A DNA stretch of 64,000 nt from NCBI GenBank assembly GCA_934045905.1, contig OW203769.1, positions 15,159,705 to 15,223,704 of the forward strand, in the 5' to 3' direction. The notes beneath the pieces were generated by a model, which searched no databases, had not been told where the DNA came from, and saw nothing but the letters and a program-made list of their open reading frames with translations. The number at the start of each line of letters is the position of its first letter. Position 1 is the first letter of the stretch. Made by a program: the position numbers and the translations under genes. Positions 22,303-33,500 of the stretch are shown piece after piece. Origin of the DNA: Leuctra nigra. Taxonomy: Eukaryota; Arthropoda; Insecta; Plecoptera; Leuctridae.

Positions 22303-22635
22303 CTGAGAAGGTTTCGGTGAGTGCACAGCCCCAGTATCAGAAATCCTAGCGGCATTGTTGCAATTCGCATCTCCATTCATCGTCTTCACCTGATTCACCT
22401 GATTGGTCAATACCTTCACTTCATTGTCGATGGTTTCCTTCTCAAGTTTCAATCGAGTTTCCTTCAGACTAAGGTAAACTTGTTTCGCATTCACCGCCTG
22501 AAGTTTTACTTCGACCAAACGCTGAGCAGCGAGACGTGATTGTAATCGCCCGGCCGGTGAATTGTCAAGATCCGAGTCTTCGCTCATATTGTCCTGACTA
22601 TTCACTGCTCCATTGTCTTGAAGGCTTCCTGGCAT
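22303..22635 (-). CDS. Coiled-coil/proline-rich protein, exon 1 (start)
   Basis: ATG at 22635; 111 codons to a CAG/GTAAAG donor at 22303/22302 in phase 0. The acidic start (DNMSEDSDLDNSP) is followed by a long charged helix (LQSRLAAQRLVEVKLQAVN, LKLEKETIDNEVKVLTNQ), likely a coiled coil. Exons 1-5 together give about 480 residues. The protein was not recognised: it has no signal peptide, membrane segment or catalytic motif. A TGACGTCA box is 16 bp upstream of the ATG. Confidence 0.65.
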
Positions 22636-22650
22636 CTTGCCTCAAAGCAA

Positions 22651-22658
22651 TGACGTCA
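22651..22658. promoter_or_regulatory. CRE/ATF-type palindrome TGACGTCA
   Basis: A perfect TGACGTCA 16 bp upstream of the minus-strand ATG at 22635. It is the consensus for bZIP factors of the CREB/ATF family. Because it lies so near the start codon it would be within or beside the 5' UTR or core promoter. Binding is inferred only. Confidence 0.4.
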
Positions 22659-23950
22659 AATCAAATGAGTCCGACCTAACTAGGTAGGTTCTATAAGGGG
22701 ACCTAGGCTAGAACAAAACAACCTCATTTTATCTCCAGATTTTGTGTGGATATTAGCTAATGTTGCAGCTCTTTTGTCAGGAAATTTTTAAGAATCAGAT
22801 TTTGACCAAATTAAAGCTGTTAATATAACCTTGCTTGGACGCCACTCATCATACATTTTGTCATGAAAATACCTAGTACTTAACTTATATAAATCCTAAC
22901 CTTACTGTAGAAGCACTGTGGTATTTAGCTCCCAATCTCCTCAAAATGGGTATAGGTATAACAAAATTACAATAAATTCAGCCTTTGAATATACTCTCAA
23001 AGATTACCTACTTACCTTTTAAAAAACTATTGGCATCGATTAAAATCAATTATTTCATTTTCATCAACAAACTTGATCCCATCCACTTGCTCAGCTCAGC
23101 AGCCTGCAGATCAGCTGTCCAACCAACTCCCGCCAATTTTGTTGCAGCAAGTGCTGCCCTCTACAAGCTTGTTGGAGAACCACTCCATGCAGAGAGGCAA
23201 TATTTTAAAATAAAAAAAATACAATAAATTCCTCTCACGATTAAAAAAAAACTCCATGGGTAGTCTATGGGATGGCAATTACACTCAAAACGTTTCATAC
23301 ATTCAGAATTATGGTTAAAAGAGGGAAGTCGAAGGAAATATATCTTTTTTCTCAAAATCTAAAAAAAAAAAAATCTACCTAGTTAAGAAAAGTCTGGGAA
23401 ATAACAATATTTTTTGTTTAAGAAAGCATTTTTACACCATTACATTTTGTTAACCTTAATCTTGACGCAAATGTCGCAAATGTACGTTTGTTTGGTGGTT
23501 ATTGTTTCTTTTGTAAGATTTTATTATTTTTATTATTGTTAATTCAAGGAGTTTTTCTATTACTTAAATTAACTTTTTTCGACTAATAAAACGATAAACG
23601 AATAAAAACTACTCTTCGTTAAAAATACAAAAATCAACAAAATCTGCTACACTGCGTAAACATTGATGTGTAAATTATTAGGTAGGTACGATCACTTTCC
23701 AAAGATCGTTCCATATTTCAATATTGCCGCTCGAAAACGGATGTTTTCTGAAAGATTAGTATATTTCGATGTCGGATCGTCAATGATAAATTCTCCATAA
23801 GACTCGTCGTCCGGGTGTTCGCCGGTACACCGACCGTCTCATCCCCTCATTGACTCTCGGCGTCCCGACTCCCGATTACACCGCCTCCTATATGATCGGT
23901 CGTTGACTGAATGTTCAGCTATATTGATATCCACCAGGCCGGTGGCCAAG
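22659..23950. other. Intergenic stretch between divergent genes
   Basis: No gene is supported. The left part is AT-rich. The right part (about 23760-23960) is distinctly more GC-rich and CpG-containing, ends at a plus-strand ATGGCCGAT with a GTAAGC donor, and could be a promoter/5' UTR region for a plus-strand transcript. Confidence 0.35.
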
Positions 23951-23959
23951 ATGGCCGAT
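23951..23959 (+). CDS. Possible mini first coding exon (Met-Ala-Asp)
   Basis: AAGATGGCCGAT/GTAAGC gives a well-placed start and a consensus donor after three codons. Splicing to the acceptor at 27440 (CTCTTGCAG) would read M-A-D-N-S-A-M-D-H, in frame with the odorant receptor's own ATG. Receptors of this family do not need it, and the ATG could belong to another transcript. Treat as a candidate only. Confidence 0.25.
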
Positions 23960-24245
23960 GTAAGCAAACGAAGAACTGTCAAAATGTATTTACAATACTA
24001 TTTATACTATTTATACTATTTATACTAACATTTTAGGATTTTTAGTTAATTCTTAGACTAATCTGCCGTTAAGTTAAAAAGATAATGAAATTTTATATTG
24101 CAATTTTATGCATGTTGGGAAATAGTTGTCAAATTGTATGAAGGAAATTTCAGATATATTATCACTGATGCTTTGGGCCAACGTTTCGGCTCTTTCCAAG
24201 GTCTGTAGAGGAGATAAACTTTTCACAGTTCGCAATCAATACGAA

Positions 24246-24292
24246 GGCTCGCTTAGCAACGCGTTACACAAAGCGTTTTCCAAAGCACTTAT
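24246..24292 (+). repeat. Isolated 3' end of the Helitron-like family
   Basis: GCTCGCTTAGCAACGCGTT followed by ACACAAAGCGTTTTCC matches the family's terminal hairpin. No 5' motif was found at a matching distance upstream. Confidence 0.5.
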
Positions 24293-24811
24293 ATTTGAAC
24301 ATGTCCCAGAACAAAATTGTCATATACCTACTCGTATATCGCATTGAAATTTTGTTTTTTACCTAGAAAGTAAAATTCGATTGTTTAGCAAATCCAATGT
24401 CAATTTTTTTTCTGATAGCTCTTAACCAATTACACACCTGTGCCTGTTAATGCTCTCCCCATTCCTTCTCACATTATCCTGCTAATATTTCTAAAATATG
24501 TGTGCCAAATTTCATGCTTCCTTCCGGAAATCACTTAATGGCAAAAAAATGGCACTTGCCACGCCATTGGCACCATGGCACTTGCCACAGAGCACAGTTT
24601 GTTTTTATTTCGTTGTCTCATTTACTATAGGTAATACATACTTAAAATGTACTGTATATTTCTATGCGCTCAGACAGGGCATGTCTAGACAGTAGACAGG
24701 GAAGAATGAGGGCTATTCTTCTTTATTATTTATAAATGTTTGTTATTATCTTCCTATACTTTATTTGCGTGTAGAATAAAATGCTTATAAATTGAATTGG
24801 CTTGAACACAA

Positions 24812-25065
24812 ATGTCTTCTTCTTATATCGACTTGGCATGTTGGTGGCTCTGTAATGCCAAGGTGATATGTGGACATTTCACTCAAAATATACATAATTT
24901 TCGTCCCCGAATATCACTGTCGAGAGTACGTGTACATTTGAAAATCAATACCCACGAAGCAAATGGCAGGAAAGAAGGAGTGAATAATTCATGTAATCGT
25001 TACGTTTTCCAAAGTGACAGAAGAATTTGTTACTTTTGGACGAAGAAAGGTTGGAGTTTGCACAC
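24812..25065 (+). CDS. Unrecognised open frame ending at a splice donor
   Basis: ATG at 24812, 84 codons to CACACAG/GTAGGA at 25065. It is rich in Cys, His and Trp (CWWLCNAKVICGHFTQNIHN, NRYVFQSDRRICYFWTKKGW). It was not recognised, and no good acceptor lies just upstream. It could be a chance open frame or an exon of a plus-strand gene ending at 26865. Evidence is weak. Confidence 0.2.
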
Positions 25066-25544
25066 AGGTAGGATTTAATCTTTTATTTTAACCTATTTAC
25101 CAGGCGTCTTGTATCCTATTTAAAATTTTACTCGGAAGTGAAAAATGCGAAAAATATGAGAGTAAATGTAAATGAAAAGTAAACGATTTTCTATAAATTG
25201 AATCCCTTATTTAAGCGTCAGTTCTAGTATACTCGCCTAGACACTCGACAATTAAATACGTACAAAGAAGTTAAAGATCTCATCAAGAATTGGCTCATTG
25301 ATGAGAGGTTTAATTAATAATTAACTTTGTAGCTTCAACAAATCCAACTAGATTCAACTAGATTCTAGATTCAATTAGATTGATTCTAGTAGTTATTTGG
25401 TATAAGAAACTTTGATCTTGTATTTCCTTTACTTAGGTCCAATATCTTCATTTTATGTCATGCCTATAGCTTATTGCTGTTTTTCTGTGTTTTGAAAGAT
25501 TTGTGTACAATTTTTTGCTATGATTGATTTAGTGTGTAAATTAT

Positions 25545-26556
25545 TAAGCGAGCGGAGCGAGCGTCTCCACTTGACTTATGCGGCACTTTCTCTGTGTGTG
25601 TGTGTGTGTTTTTTTTTGCTGGTTCAACCCAGGCCGCACCGGTCAACGTATCGATCTGAAATTTTGCACACACCTTCATCTCATACTAACTTAGACCTGT
25701 ATAGTTTTTGAGAGAGATCCGTTCACAAATAAAAAAAATCGCGTTTTCCCATATAAATAGCATTGTAGGTTCGAGGAGTCCGTTGCGGCCGCCCGATGCG
25801 CTCCATTCAAAACAACTCGGAAGCAAGCAGCTGTCTATCTATTATTGTTTGAATACAACAATTATTTCTTTGCGGTTAGATAATAGTTAAAGCAATACAT
25901 GCGAGGTTATACTTAGGGTTTATTCTATTATTTTTGAAGATGTAGTTAATTGGTATAGGTATTTATTGTTTATGAGAGTTTTAACATGCAGTCTTACTTC
26001 CAATCTTTTCAAAGGCTGAGCAAATTATTTGTAGACCGATGAAATGTCTGCTTGATTGTAGAAATAGATTGGTTGGTTGATAATTGAAATTATGTTTATG
26101 AAATATTTATTTCATTTGTATCAGGTACAATGTGTTAGGTTTGTGTTAGGTAAGCAATGTGCTAGAAGAAATAAGCTCTTTTATACGGAACGGCAAGTAA
26201 CTGTTTGGATAATGTTTCTTAAATTATGTTTGCTCATATTAGCACTTAGATAATGGCCTATTTTGTGGTTTGAATCTCTGTATTTTTTTATTTATAATAA
26301 TTCCATAATACCTACGTACCTAAATACTGAAATAAATACACATGAGTGTGTATCATGTTGCAATGACTTGCAATAACTGTTGCAATAACTTGCAATGAGA
26401 AGCAAATTCAGCTATTTTTTATATAATTTAATGGATCGTGCTTCTAGATTTCAGTTGTTTTAGGTATATTATTGCCGGCTTTTAAGGAATTATGGTTCGA
26501 GGTTTTGCACGTATCCGTGCTCGCTTATCAACGCGTTACACAGAGCGTTTTCCAAG
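25545..26556 (+). mobile_element. Helitron-like non-autonomous element, copy 2
   Basis: It starts AAGCGAGCGGAGCGAGCG + TCTCC and ends GTGCTCGCTTATCAACGCG with the AACGC/GCGTT hairpin and TTTTCCAAG (a variant of CTAG). It carries the family's GATCTGAAATTTTGCACAC word at about 25653 and a short TG-repeat. Confidence 0.55.
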
Positions 26557-26709
26557 TTATTTATGTAATCCACAGATAGGTCCCTGTTAGGGATTTAGTG
26601 GAAGAGTGTAACTTTGTATTATTTTCGTGTGCTAATAAAAAGTAAGTTCAGTAAATCAAAAAAAAAACCTAATGGCTAAAATCTGTTCTAAATTTACGAA
26701 AATTTGCAG

Positions 26710-26865
26710 GAAAGGGCTCCAGTCCAGGACCGTTTATCACTACTTTCTCTGAATCACAACAAATGGACTGCTGCCCTTATGAAACACTTCCTCCTCAAAG
26801 CTCCCACTGCTCCAGCCATGGTGCTTAGAATTCGCCGTAATTCATACAAATCTCTGATGAAATAA
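26710..26865 (+). CDS. Probable terminal coding exon of an unrecognised plus-strand gene
   Basis: The acceptor AAAATTTGCAG ends at 26709. The frame ERAPVQDRLSLLSLNHNKWT, then AALMKHFLLKAPTAPAMVL and RIRRNSYKSLMK, ends in TAA at 26863-26865. Composition (basic, with hydrophobic helical segments, no low complexity) looks like real protein. A second frame is open for about 45 codons, so frame choice is not certain. It may join the open frame at 24812-25065 or a missed exon. No function is assigned. Confidence 0.4.
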   Translation, partial: ERAPVQDRLSLLSLNHNKWTAALMKHFLLKAPTAPAMVLRIRRNSYKSLMK

Positions 26866-27449
26866 TACCTCAAACAACAGCATAAACAATTATCTTACCG
26901 TGTGCTCCAATTATATGTTTTTAATTGAAGTTTCAATTAAACTATCCCAAAATAATTCATATTTGTAGTGCAATGTTGCCAGATTTATAGTAAATTTCAC
27001 ACATTGTACATATTTTCTTTCTTATTTGGCCCGTGACCCCATATTTTCAAACGGCAGTCTTATTCTAAAAATTATTATCTTTAATTTGAGACTATTTTCA
27101 ATAATTTGTCTTTCCTTTTGCGGTTTTAGGAGCAATTTAAGGCCAATTTTCCGGGATGATTTTATGTCTCCCTGTGTTATCTTATGGGGGAAAAGATGAT
27201 CTTCAATCAAGAATATCTAATTATATCATACCGTAAGGGGCAAATATTTTTTGCTAGTTGTATGTTATATGGTTTAATTAATCTTTGGTGTGAATTACAG
27301 CAAATTCTCATTCCTATGCCGTAACCCTGGAACCCCTTTAACAACGATTGATTTTGTTTCGCTTTGCCAGACCCCTATTTCCGTTTGAACTGAATGTGTT
27401 CATGAAGACAAGGTCTCTAAACTGCGTTCTTCTCTTGCAGAACAGCGCC

Positions 27450-27516
27450 ATGGATCATCTCAACACGAATCAGCTCTACACGGCAAAGCCTCATGCAGTG
27501 GCCATGTATAAGCTAG
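27450..27516 (+). CDS. Odorant receptor exon 1
   Basis: ATG at 27450 (GCGCCATGG context), 22 codons plus one base, donor GTAAGT. A TCTCTTGCAG acceptor nine bases upstream of the ATG means that the transcript probably starts further left. Confidence 0.7.
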
Positions 27517-30500
27517 GTAAGTGAAACCCGCAAAGCGTTGATAAGCGAGCACGCACTATTGCATGCGAGTGCATGTGTGTGAAAGTTGCGGCCTTATAAT
27601 AGACTTTGGAAATAGCTAGGAAGACAATCAAACCTAGAAACAGACATAATTTCTTTGAAGCAAATTTATCCGTTAAATTTTGTTAAGGTTTGTTTGATTT
27701 CATGGTTTGATAATGTACAGGCCGGTATAATCCTAGTGAGTCATTGTCGTCCACAGGATTTCAGCCAGGGGATGGAGGGGGGGGGGGGGGGGGGGGGGGA
27801 AGGCAAGGTAAACAATTTTATCAGGGTTAAGAGGATTGTGGGGGCGCGCCCCCCCGTCTACCCTTCAGGACGTTTTTGGTTTTTGGACACTTTAAAATCA
27901 ATTTTGAGACGTTATGAGGTATATTTTGTTGAAATAATCAATATTTTTTTTAATTTGAAATTTTGGAGTGGTAGCAGGCATGTGGTAGGCCCTCAACTTG
28001 GCCCGCAACGCATTTGTTGGTATTTACAAGCGTCCCCCTTACCCCAGCACCCTGTAGACGCCCTTGAGTATACCCATGAGATACCTATCGCGTAAAACGG
28101 TTCCATGATCAATTTTCAACCAATCTCAGGATCTCGTTCAAAAACAGTACACGTGATCGGTCTGATATTGTCAACAAAAATATGCCTTCAGTGTAGCCTA
28201 AAACTTACACGATTTTAATTGGTCACCATAAGCTAACATAGAGAGATAATGAGTTTATATTAATAACTAGTTCACAACGCCACTTTTTGATGGATAATGA
28301 AATTGTATTAAAGAATGCAAAGTTACGGGGTTTTCTATCGCAGTTTCAAGGTTCTATCTCTTTCCCCTTAAATGCCTCACTCTAATTCATAGCTTGCACG
28401 AACTTTTTGTTTTATTTCAGCAATGCTAAATTATTGAATTGTCCCCTCATTACGTTGGCACGTTGACGGGTCAGATTTATAACTTTATTGAGGCAACCCG
28501 ATGTATTTTTGTAATGTGAGTGATTTCTCTTCGTACTAAAGTAATCTCCGGAGCCTATACAATTTCCCAAGTAGCAGTTAACTATAAAATATCGTCAAAA
28601 AAGCAGATAATCACAGCTATTCTGCGTGCCATTAAGATGGCGACGGCAACAATGAGATGACATCACATGCAACCTATCAATACTCCTTTCGACAAATTCA
28701 TTTCACTACCAATAATGCCGACATGAATGCGGTCGATACAAGATCAAAAGAAGTTATGGAATTGATTCCCTGAATTTTTTTAAAAAGTGGTCACAACTTG
28801 GTGGCAGATGTTGGATTTTAATTTATAATTTTATTGTGGTACATTTTCAGTGGTATTACTCTCATACCTTCCCTGATGGATAACAAAGAGTATGCTTTCG
28901 CCAAAGGGACCAAGATGTTTGCTCTTAGAGTGTGGAATGATTTTAGAAAACGTAGCCTAAATTCTGACCATATTCTCAACCTAAGTGGCACCGACTACGT
29001 GGGACCCATTTGGAAGTTTTCGATGTGTGCTGAGCACCCATCGAAATAATTTTAGGAAATATTCAGATACATTTTTTAGAGAGAATATCAATTTTTCTAT
29101 ACTTTACCCCTAATTTTAATATTCCCTCAATTTAATATATTTTTAACTTGGGTGTTGTTATTAAATTTTGAAATTTTGACTCTTGTTGTAGGTATTTTCA
29201 TAATGATTATTATTGACAACATTGTTGAAATTCCACTCAAAATGCATAAAAACATAGAGAAGATGACATGCCAAAAAAATCGCTTCCTGCATAAATAAAC
29301 ACAAAATTATTTGTAATGCATTATTTTACGGGCTCTAGACGCGTAGGAAGATCACTCACGCAGTATTTCCACATTGAAAAAAATAAAGTTTAACGTCCCA
29401 ATCACTTTTAAATTGTTTAAATTAAAAAAAAACGTCCTGCGGGGCCATCAACTGGAGAGTTGTGTGTTTCAGTTTGTGCATTGGCAAGATTGGAGTCCCA
29501 GAAACACTTATAATTTATTTAAATTCTAAAAAAATCGCCCTGCGGGTTTAGAACTGGGCTTCGCCTCTCCGACCATCTTCCGGATAGCCCCCCCCCCCCC
29601 CCCCTGCCGTAATGGAAAACCGTTCCTATGAGCCTTTTGGACACCCATTTTTACAGAAGTCGGTGCCCCTGCTCAACCTTAAGAGGGCTGAGTAGTGAGC
29701 GTGGCCTTAAAGAGTTTTTAATCGATTTTTATCAAAATCTTATACCATTTGTAATTGTTAACAAAATAGGGCTTTGTACGAGTATTCAGAACAGTTCAAT
29801 GAAAATAATTTCATAGCTTGGAATAAGTTATTTGTTATATTTTGTGCAACAGATGTTTAGTGCCTTAATTTTACTAATTTTCGGGCACTAAACGTCTGTA
29901 GGACAAAGTAAATCTAATAAGCCATTACAAGCTATGGAATTATTTTCTTTGAACTGTTTTGAATACTCGTACAAAGCTTTATTTTGTTAACAATTACATT
30001 GGTAAAATATATTGATAAAAATCAATTAAAAAACTCTTCAAGGTCAAACTCACTACCCAGCCGTCTTAATGGCGCAAACCTTAATATCATCTCTTCCAGG
30101 CATGCGGTCTTACAGCGCCGTTGTCAAGGGCACCGCAATGGACCGTGTAAGATACTTCCTCTTCCGCGTCATCGCACTCGAGATGTTTCTGGAAGCCTTC
30201 GTACTGCGCTACTTGTACTTCTACCTCAACTGGGAGTCTATCACAATCAACCAGCTACCGATGTTGATCTACTTTCTCAATTCAATGACGTGTTTCTCGG
30301 TGCACATCTGTACCTTCTACATAAACCATGACGAAGTGTATAAAATATTCCTCGAGTTTGAAAATATCAATGTCAGATATTCTTCCGAGCTGGAGCGTGA
30401 TCGATTAATGGTTGAGAAGTCTACGCGTTTGGCGGAGACTGTCATCAAATATGGCTGCCTTGCAAGTTTTCTGTTGACTTCGCTCTTTTTCGTCTGCATG

Positions 30501-33500
30501 GCAGCATTTTTCCTTATCCAAGGTCAAATGTATAATGGGTAATTATCAATCTAATATGTGTTATAAAGTGAAGGATCCGTTATAACATTTTACAAATTTT
30601 TAGAAATTTTGAAGTCGCCCCATCTCGATTGTAGGGAGGGATTTTTCATTACCGTGCGTGGCGAAAATGACGTCACTATAAGTAAACTACCTTTAAACTA
30701 AACTATAAAATAGTTATAAAATAGGACTGTAATGTTAATAATTGCTCACCTGTGCATATTATTCCATCTAATCATATCTAATAACACCCAAATTGTAACT
30801 AACAAGAATAATTAATTTATATCAACATTCTGTTTTCGACGGCCTTTTCTAGGCGTTATAAAAAAACGCAAAACGCGAAACGCGCTTTATGTGAAACCAG
30901 CTTTAGAGCCTTGCCTTAATGTGCATACTATATCTTTAAAGGAAAATTGATGTGAAATAAAATTACGCTCAGTCCAAAAAAATGTTAACATAACTTGGCG
31001 TTATCGAGAGCGTATGAATAACTTTTAAAATATTCATTTCCAGGTGTTATTATCCCTTTAATGATCTACTGTCACCTTTCCGTGAACTCGCTCTTCTGGT
31101 ATATTTACTTCTTTGGTTGGCGGCAATGACTGTTTTCATGGATATTCAAGTCGTATCTTACGCAGCTTTACTGCAACTAATCTGCCAATTCCGAGTTCTG
31201 TGTGACAAGTTGTTGAATATCCGAGTTGACAGTCTCGAGCACATCATGGCCAAGCGTCGCCAGAAGACTGAGAACAGTCGAACACCAGCTGAGCGAGGTG
31301 TGATGAAGTTAAGTCAAGGAGGAGCTGACAGTCTCGAGCACATCGTTACCAAGCGTCGCCAGAAGACTGAGAACAGTCGAACACCAGCTGAGCAAGGTGT
31401 GATGGAGTTAAGTCAAGGAGGAGCGGACAGTCTCGAGCACATCATGGCCAAGCGTCGCCAGAAGACTGAGAACAGTCGAACACCAGCTAAGCGAGGTGTA
31501 ATGGAGTTAAGTCAAGGAGGAGCTGACTGTCTCGAGCACATCATGGCCAAGCGTCGACAGAAGACTGAGAACAGTCAAACACCAGCTGAGCTAAGTGTGA
31601 TGGAGCTAAGTCAAGGAGAAGGACATTTAACTCTCAATGTTCCGGAAGACTGGGAAGAGGGCATCCAGGAATTGAAGATTGTGGTAAGATGTGACATCGG
31701 GAACAAAATGCATCATAAGGATTGCCATGACCTTGACTTTGAAATGAGGATGCGCCAGATTAACTGCATCAAGCATCATAAGGCGTTGATCAGGTGGGAA
31801 GATCTCAGGATCATTTTGCTTTTTTTGAACCCGAAAGACTGCTTGTCACGTTATTATCTGTTGTTTATTGAACGAAATTGAGAGAAAAAGTATTTCTTTG
31901 AACAGTGCTGTAATGTTTAAATGCTCTTGAACACCTTTGGTATGAGCATGGTTCCCATATAGTCTTGATACCATATCCAGAGTCATACTTCAAATTGTCA
32001 AGCATGAACCTGATGCAATTTCTTCTTTCAGTTTATGGAAAGAAGTGTCAGATGTTTATCAACCGTTAATGATAAGTGGAATAATTTATTACCTTGTGTC
32101 CTCTTCGTTGGCAGTTCTCTATCTCTCATTGGTGAGTTGATTGGGAAAACAAATAAAAAATTGCAGAAGTGATTTAACATCTCACTTATTCTTTTTCATC
32201 ACCTTAAAAAATTATGCACCTACAGTACGTTCTACAAGGAATTTGCAACAGCGAAAAAACTATTTTTCATTTAGAATTCCTATTTTCCACACTAATTTTG
32301 GCTAGTTTTCTGACACTACCTCTTCCTCACCTCATAACAATAGAGGACCAAAGAAAATCCACCTTTCTGAGGTGTATACAGCATTTTATTGGCGTTTGTA
32401 TTTTGGCATTTGCCCTCAGGCGCTGAAAGGTCCTTGTTGAACGTAGGTACTGTACTTACCTACAGTTATTTTGATTCATCTCAGAACCATTTGGCACGGA
32501 CTACGTCAACTCTTGAATAACTGCTTCATTGTTCCAGCGGACCAACACTCTGTGATTTCTATCTGCTTGTTCAGGTATCGACAGACTCCATCGACGTGAT
32601 GACGATGCTACTTCTGGCCATCATCATTGTCTCCACACTGTTTGTCGGGCTTTACTTCTGGATCTGCGACATGGTCTCAGAGGCGGTGAGTTCAGAGTCA
32701 GAGGTTGCATTGCCCATGTCTTAGGGGTCTACACTCTGTGCCATCTTCACAAGAGGGACCTGACCCTATCGTAGAAACCTAAAAGTGTCAAAACATACCT
32801 CAGCTGGGGACAGATCTCTGTATCAGCTCTGCAGCAGAGCCAATTGAGACCCCCAAATGTGTCTGCTTCTTCACCCACTCAAGATCCATTTTTTCGGAAC
32901 TAATCTTTATAACCCTTAGCTATGAATGTTGTTTACAAGGTTGTAAACGTCCTCGAACAAGGGATGGACAATAATATGGTCGAGGATACAATGAGAGCAA
33001 ATGACTTTACGATAGATTATAAACGAGAACAATGAGTGTGTCTGCCTTAGGAACGAAGTGTAGTCGAGGGTATACATTATTTTTGACTATGCGTGTATGT
33101 ATACCTTTTAACTTACATAAATCATGGCTGTTTTTAAATTCTCAGTAAAAATGTCATGAAGTTGTCATTTGATACAGAAAATCGCATTGTTTGCTAAGAA
33201 AAGTATATATTTTAGATAATTTTATTGTATGAAGTACATAAACAACCAACTTTGAAAAAAGTTCTGGAAAAATAAAGAAATAGAGAAGGTGTACTCAACA
33301 CTTTACGATTAAATCCAGGGTATCACTATCAAGTAATCATTAAAATACACCAAAACGTACGACCTTGAGGATAATTTTATTGGGGGTTTCATCATAAAAC
33401 ATGATCATGATTTTAATGTCTAATCAACCTGTTGTCCCGTGTTACAGAGTGATTAGTGAAGCAGTGAGGGAGGCTGTTTACGGTTGTGATCGGTTCGAAG

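Larger units (their letters stand above)
27517..30099 (+). other. Intron 1 of the odorant receptor
   Basis: A 2.6-kb intron. It contains a reversed fragment of the Helitron-like 3' end (27526-27552), an uninterrupted run of about 24 G at 27777, a possible coding remnant (28851-29049), a C run at 29589-29604, and a 385-bp palindrome (29680-30066) that ends only about 30 bp before the exon 2 acceptor. Confidence 0.6.

Noticed and set aside
20149..27800. Long G runs near 20149 and 27777 as regulatory G-quadruplexes
   Set aside because: They are single mononucleotide runs in introns, prone to assembly and length error. Nothing in the context supports a regulatory role.
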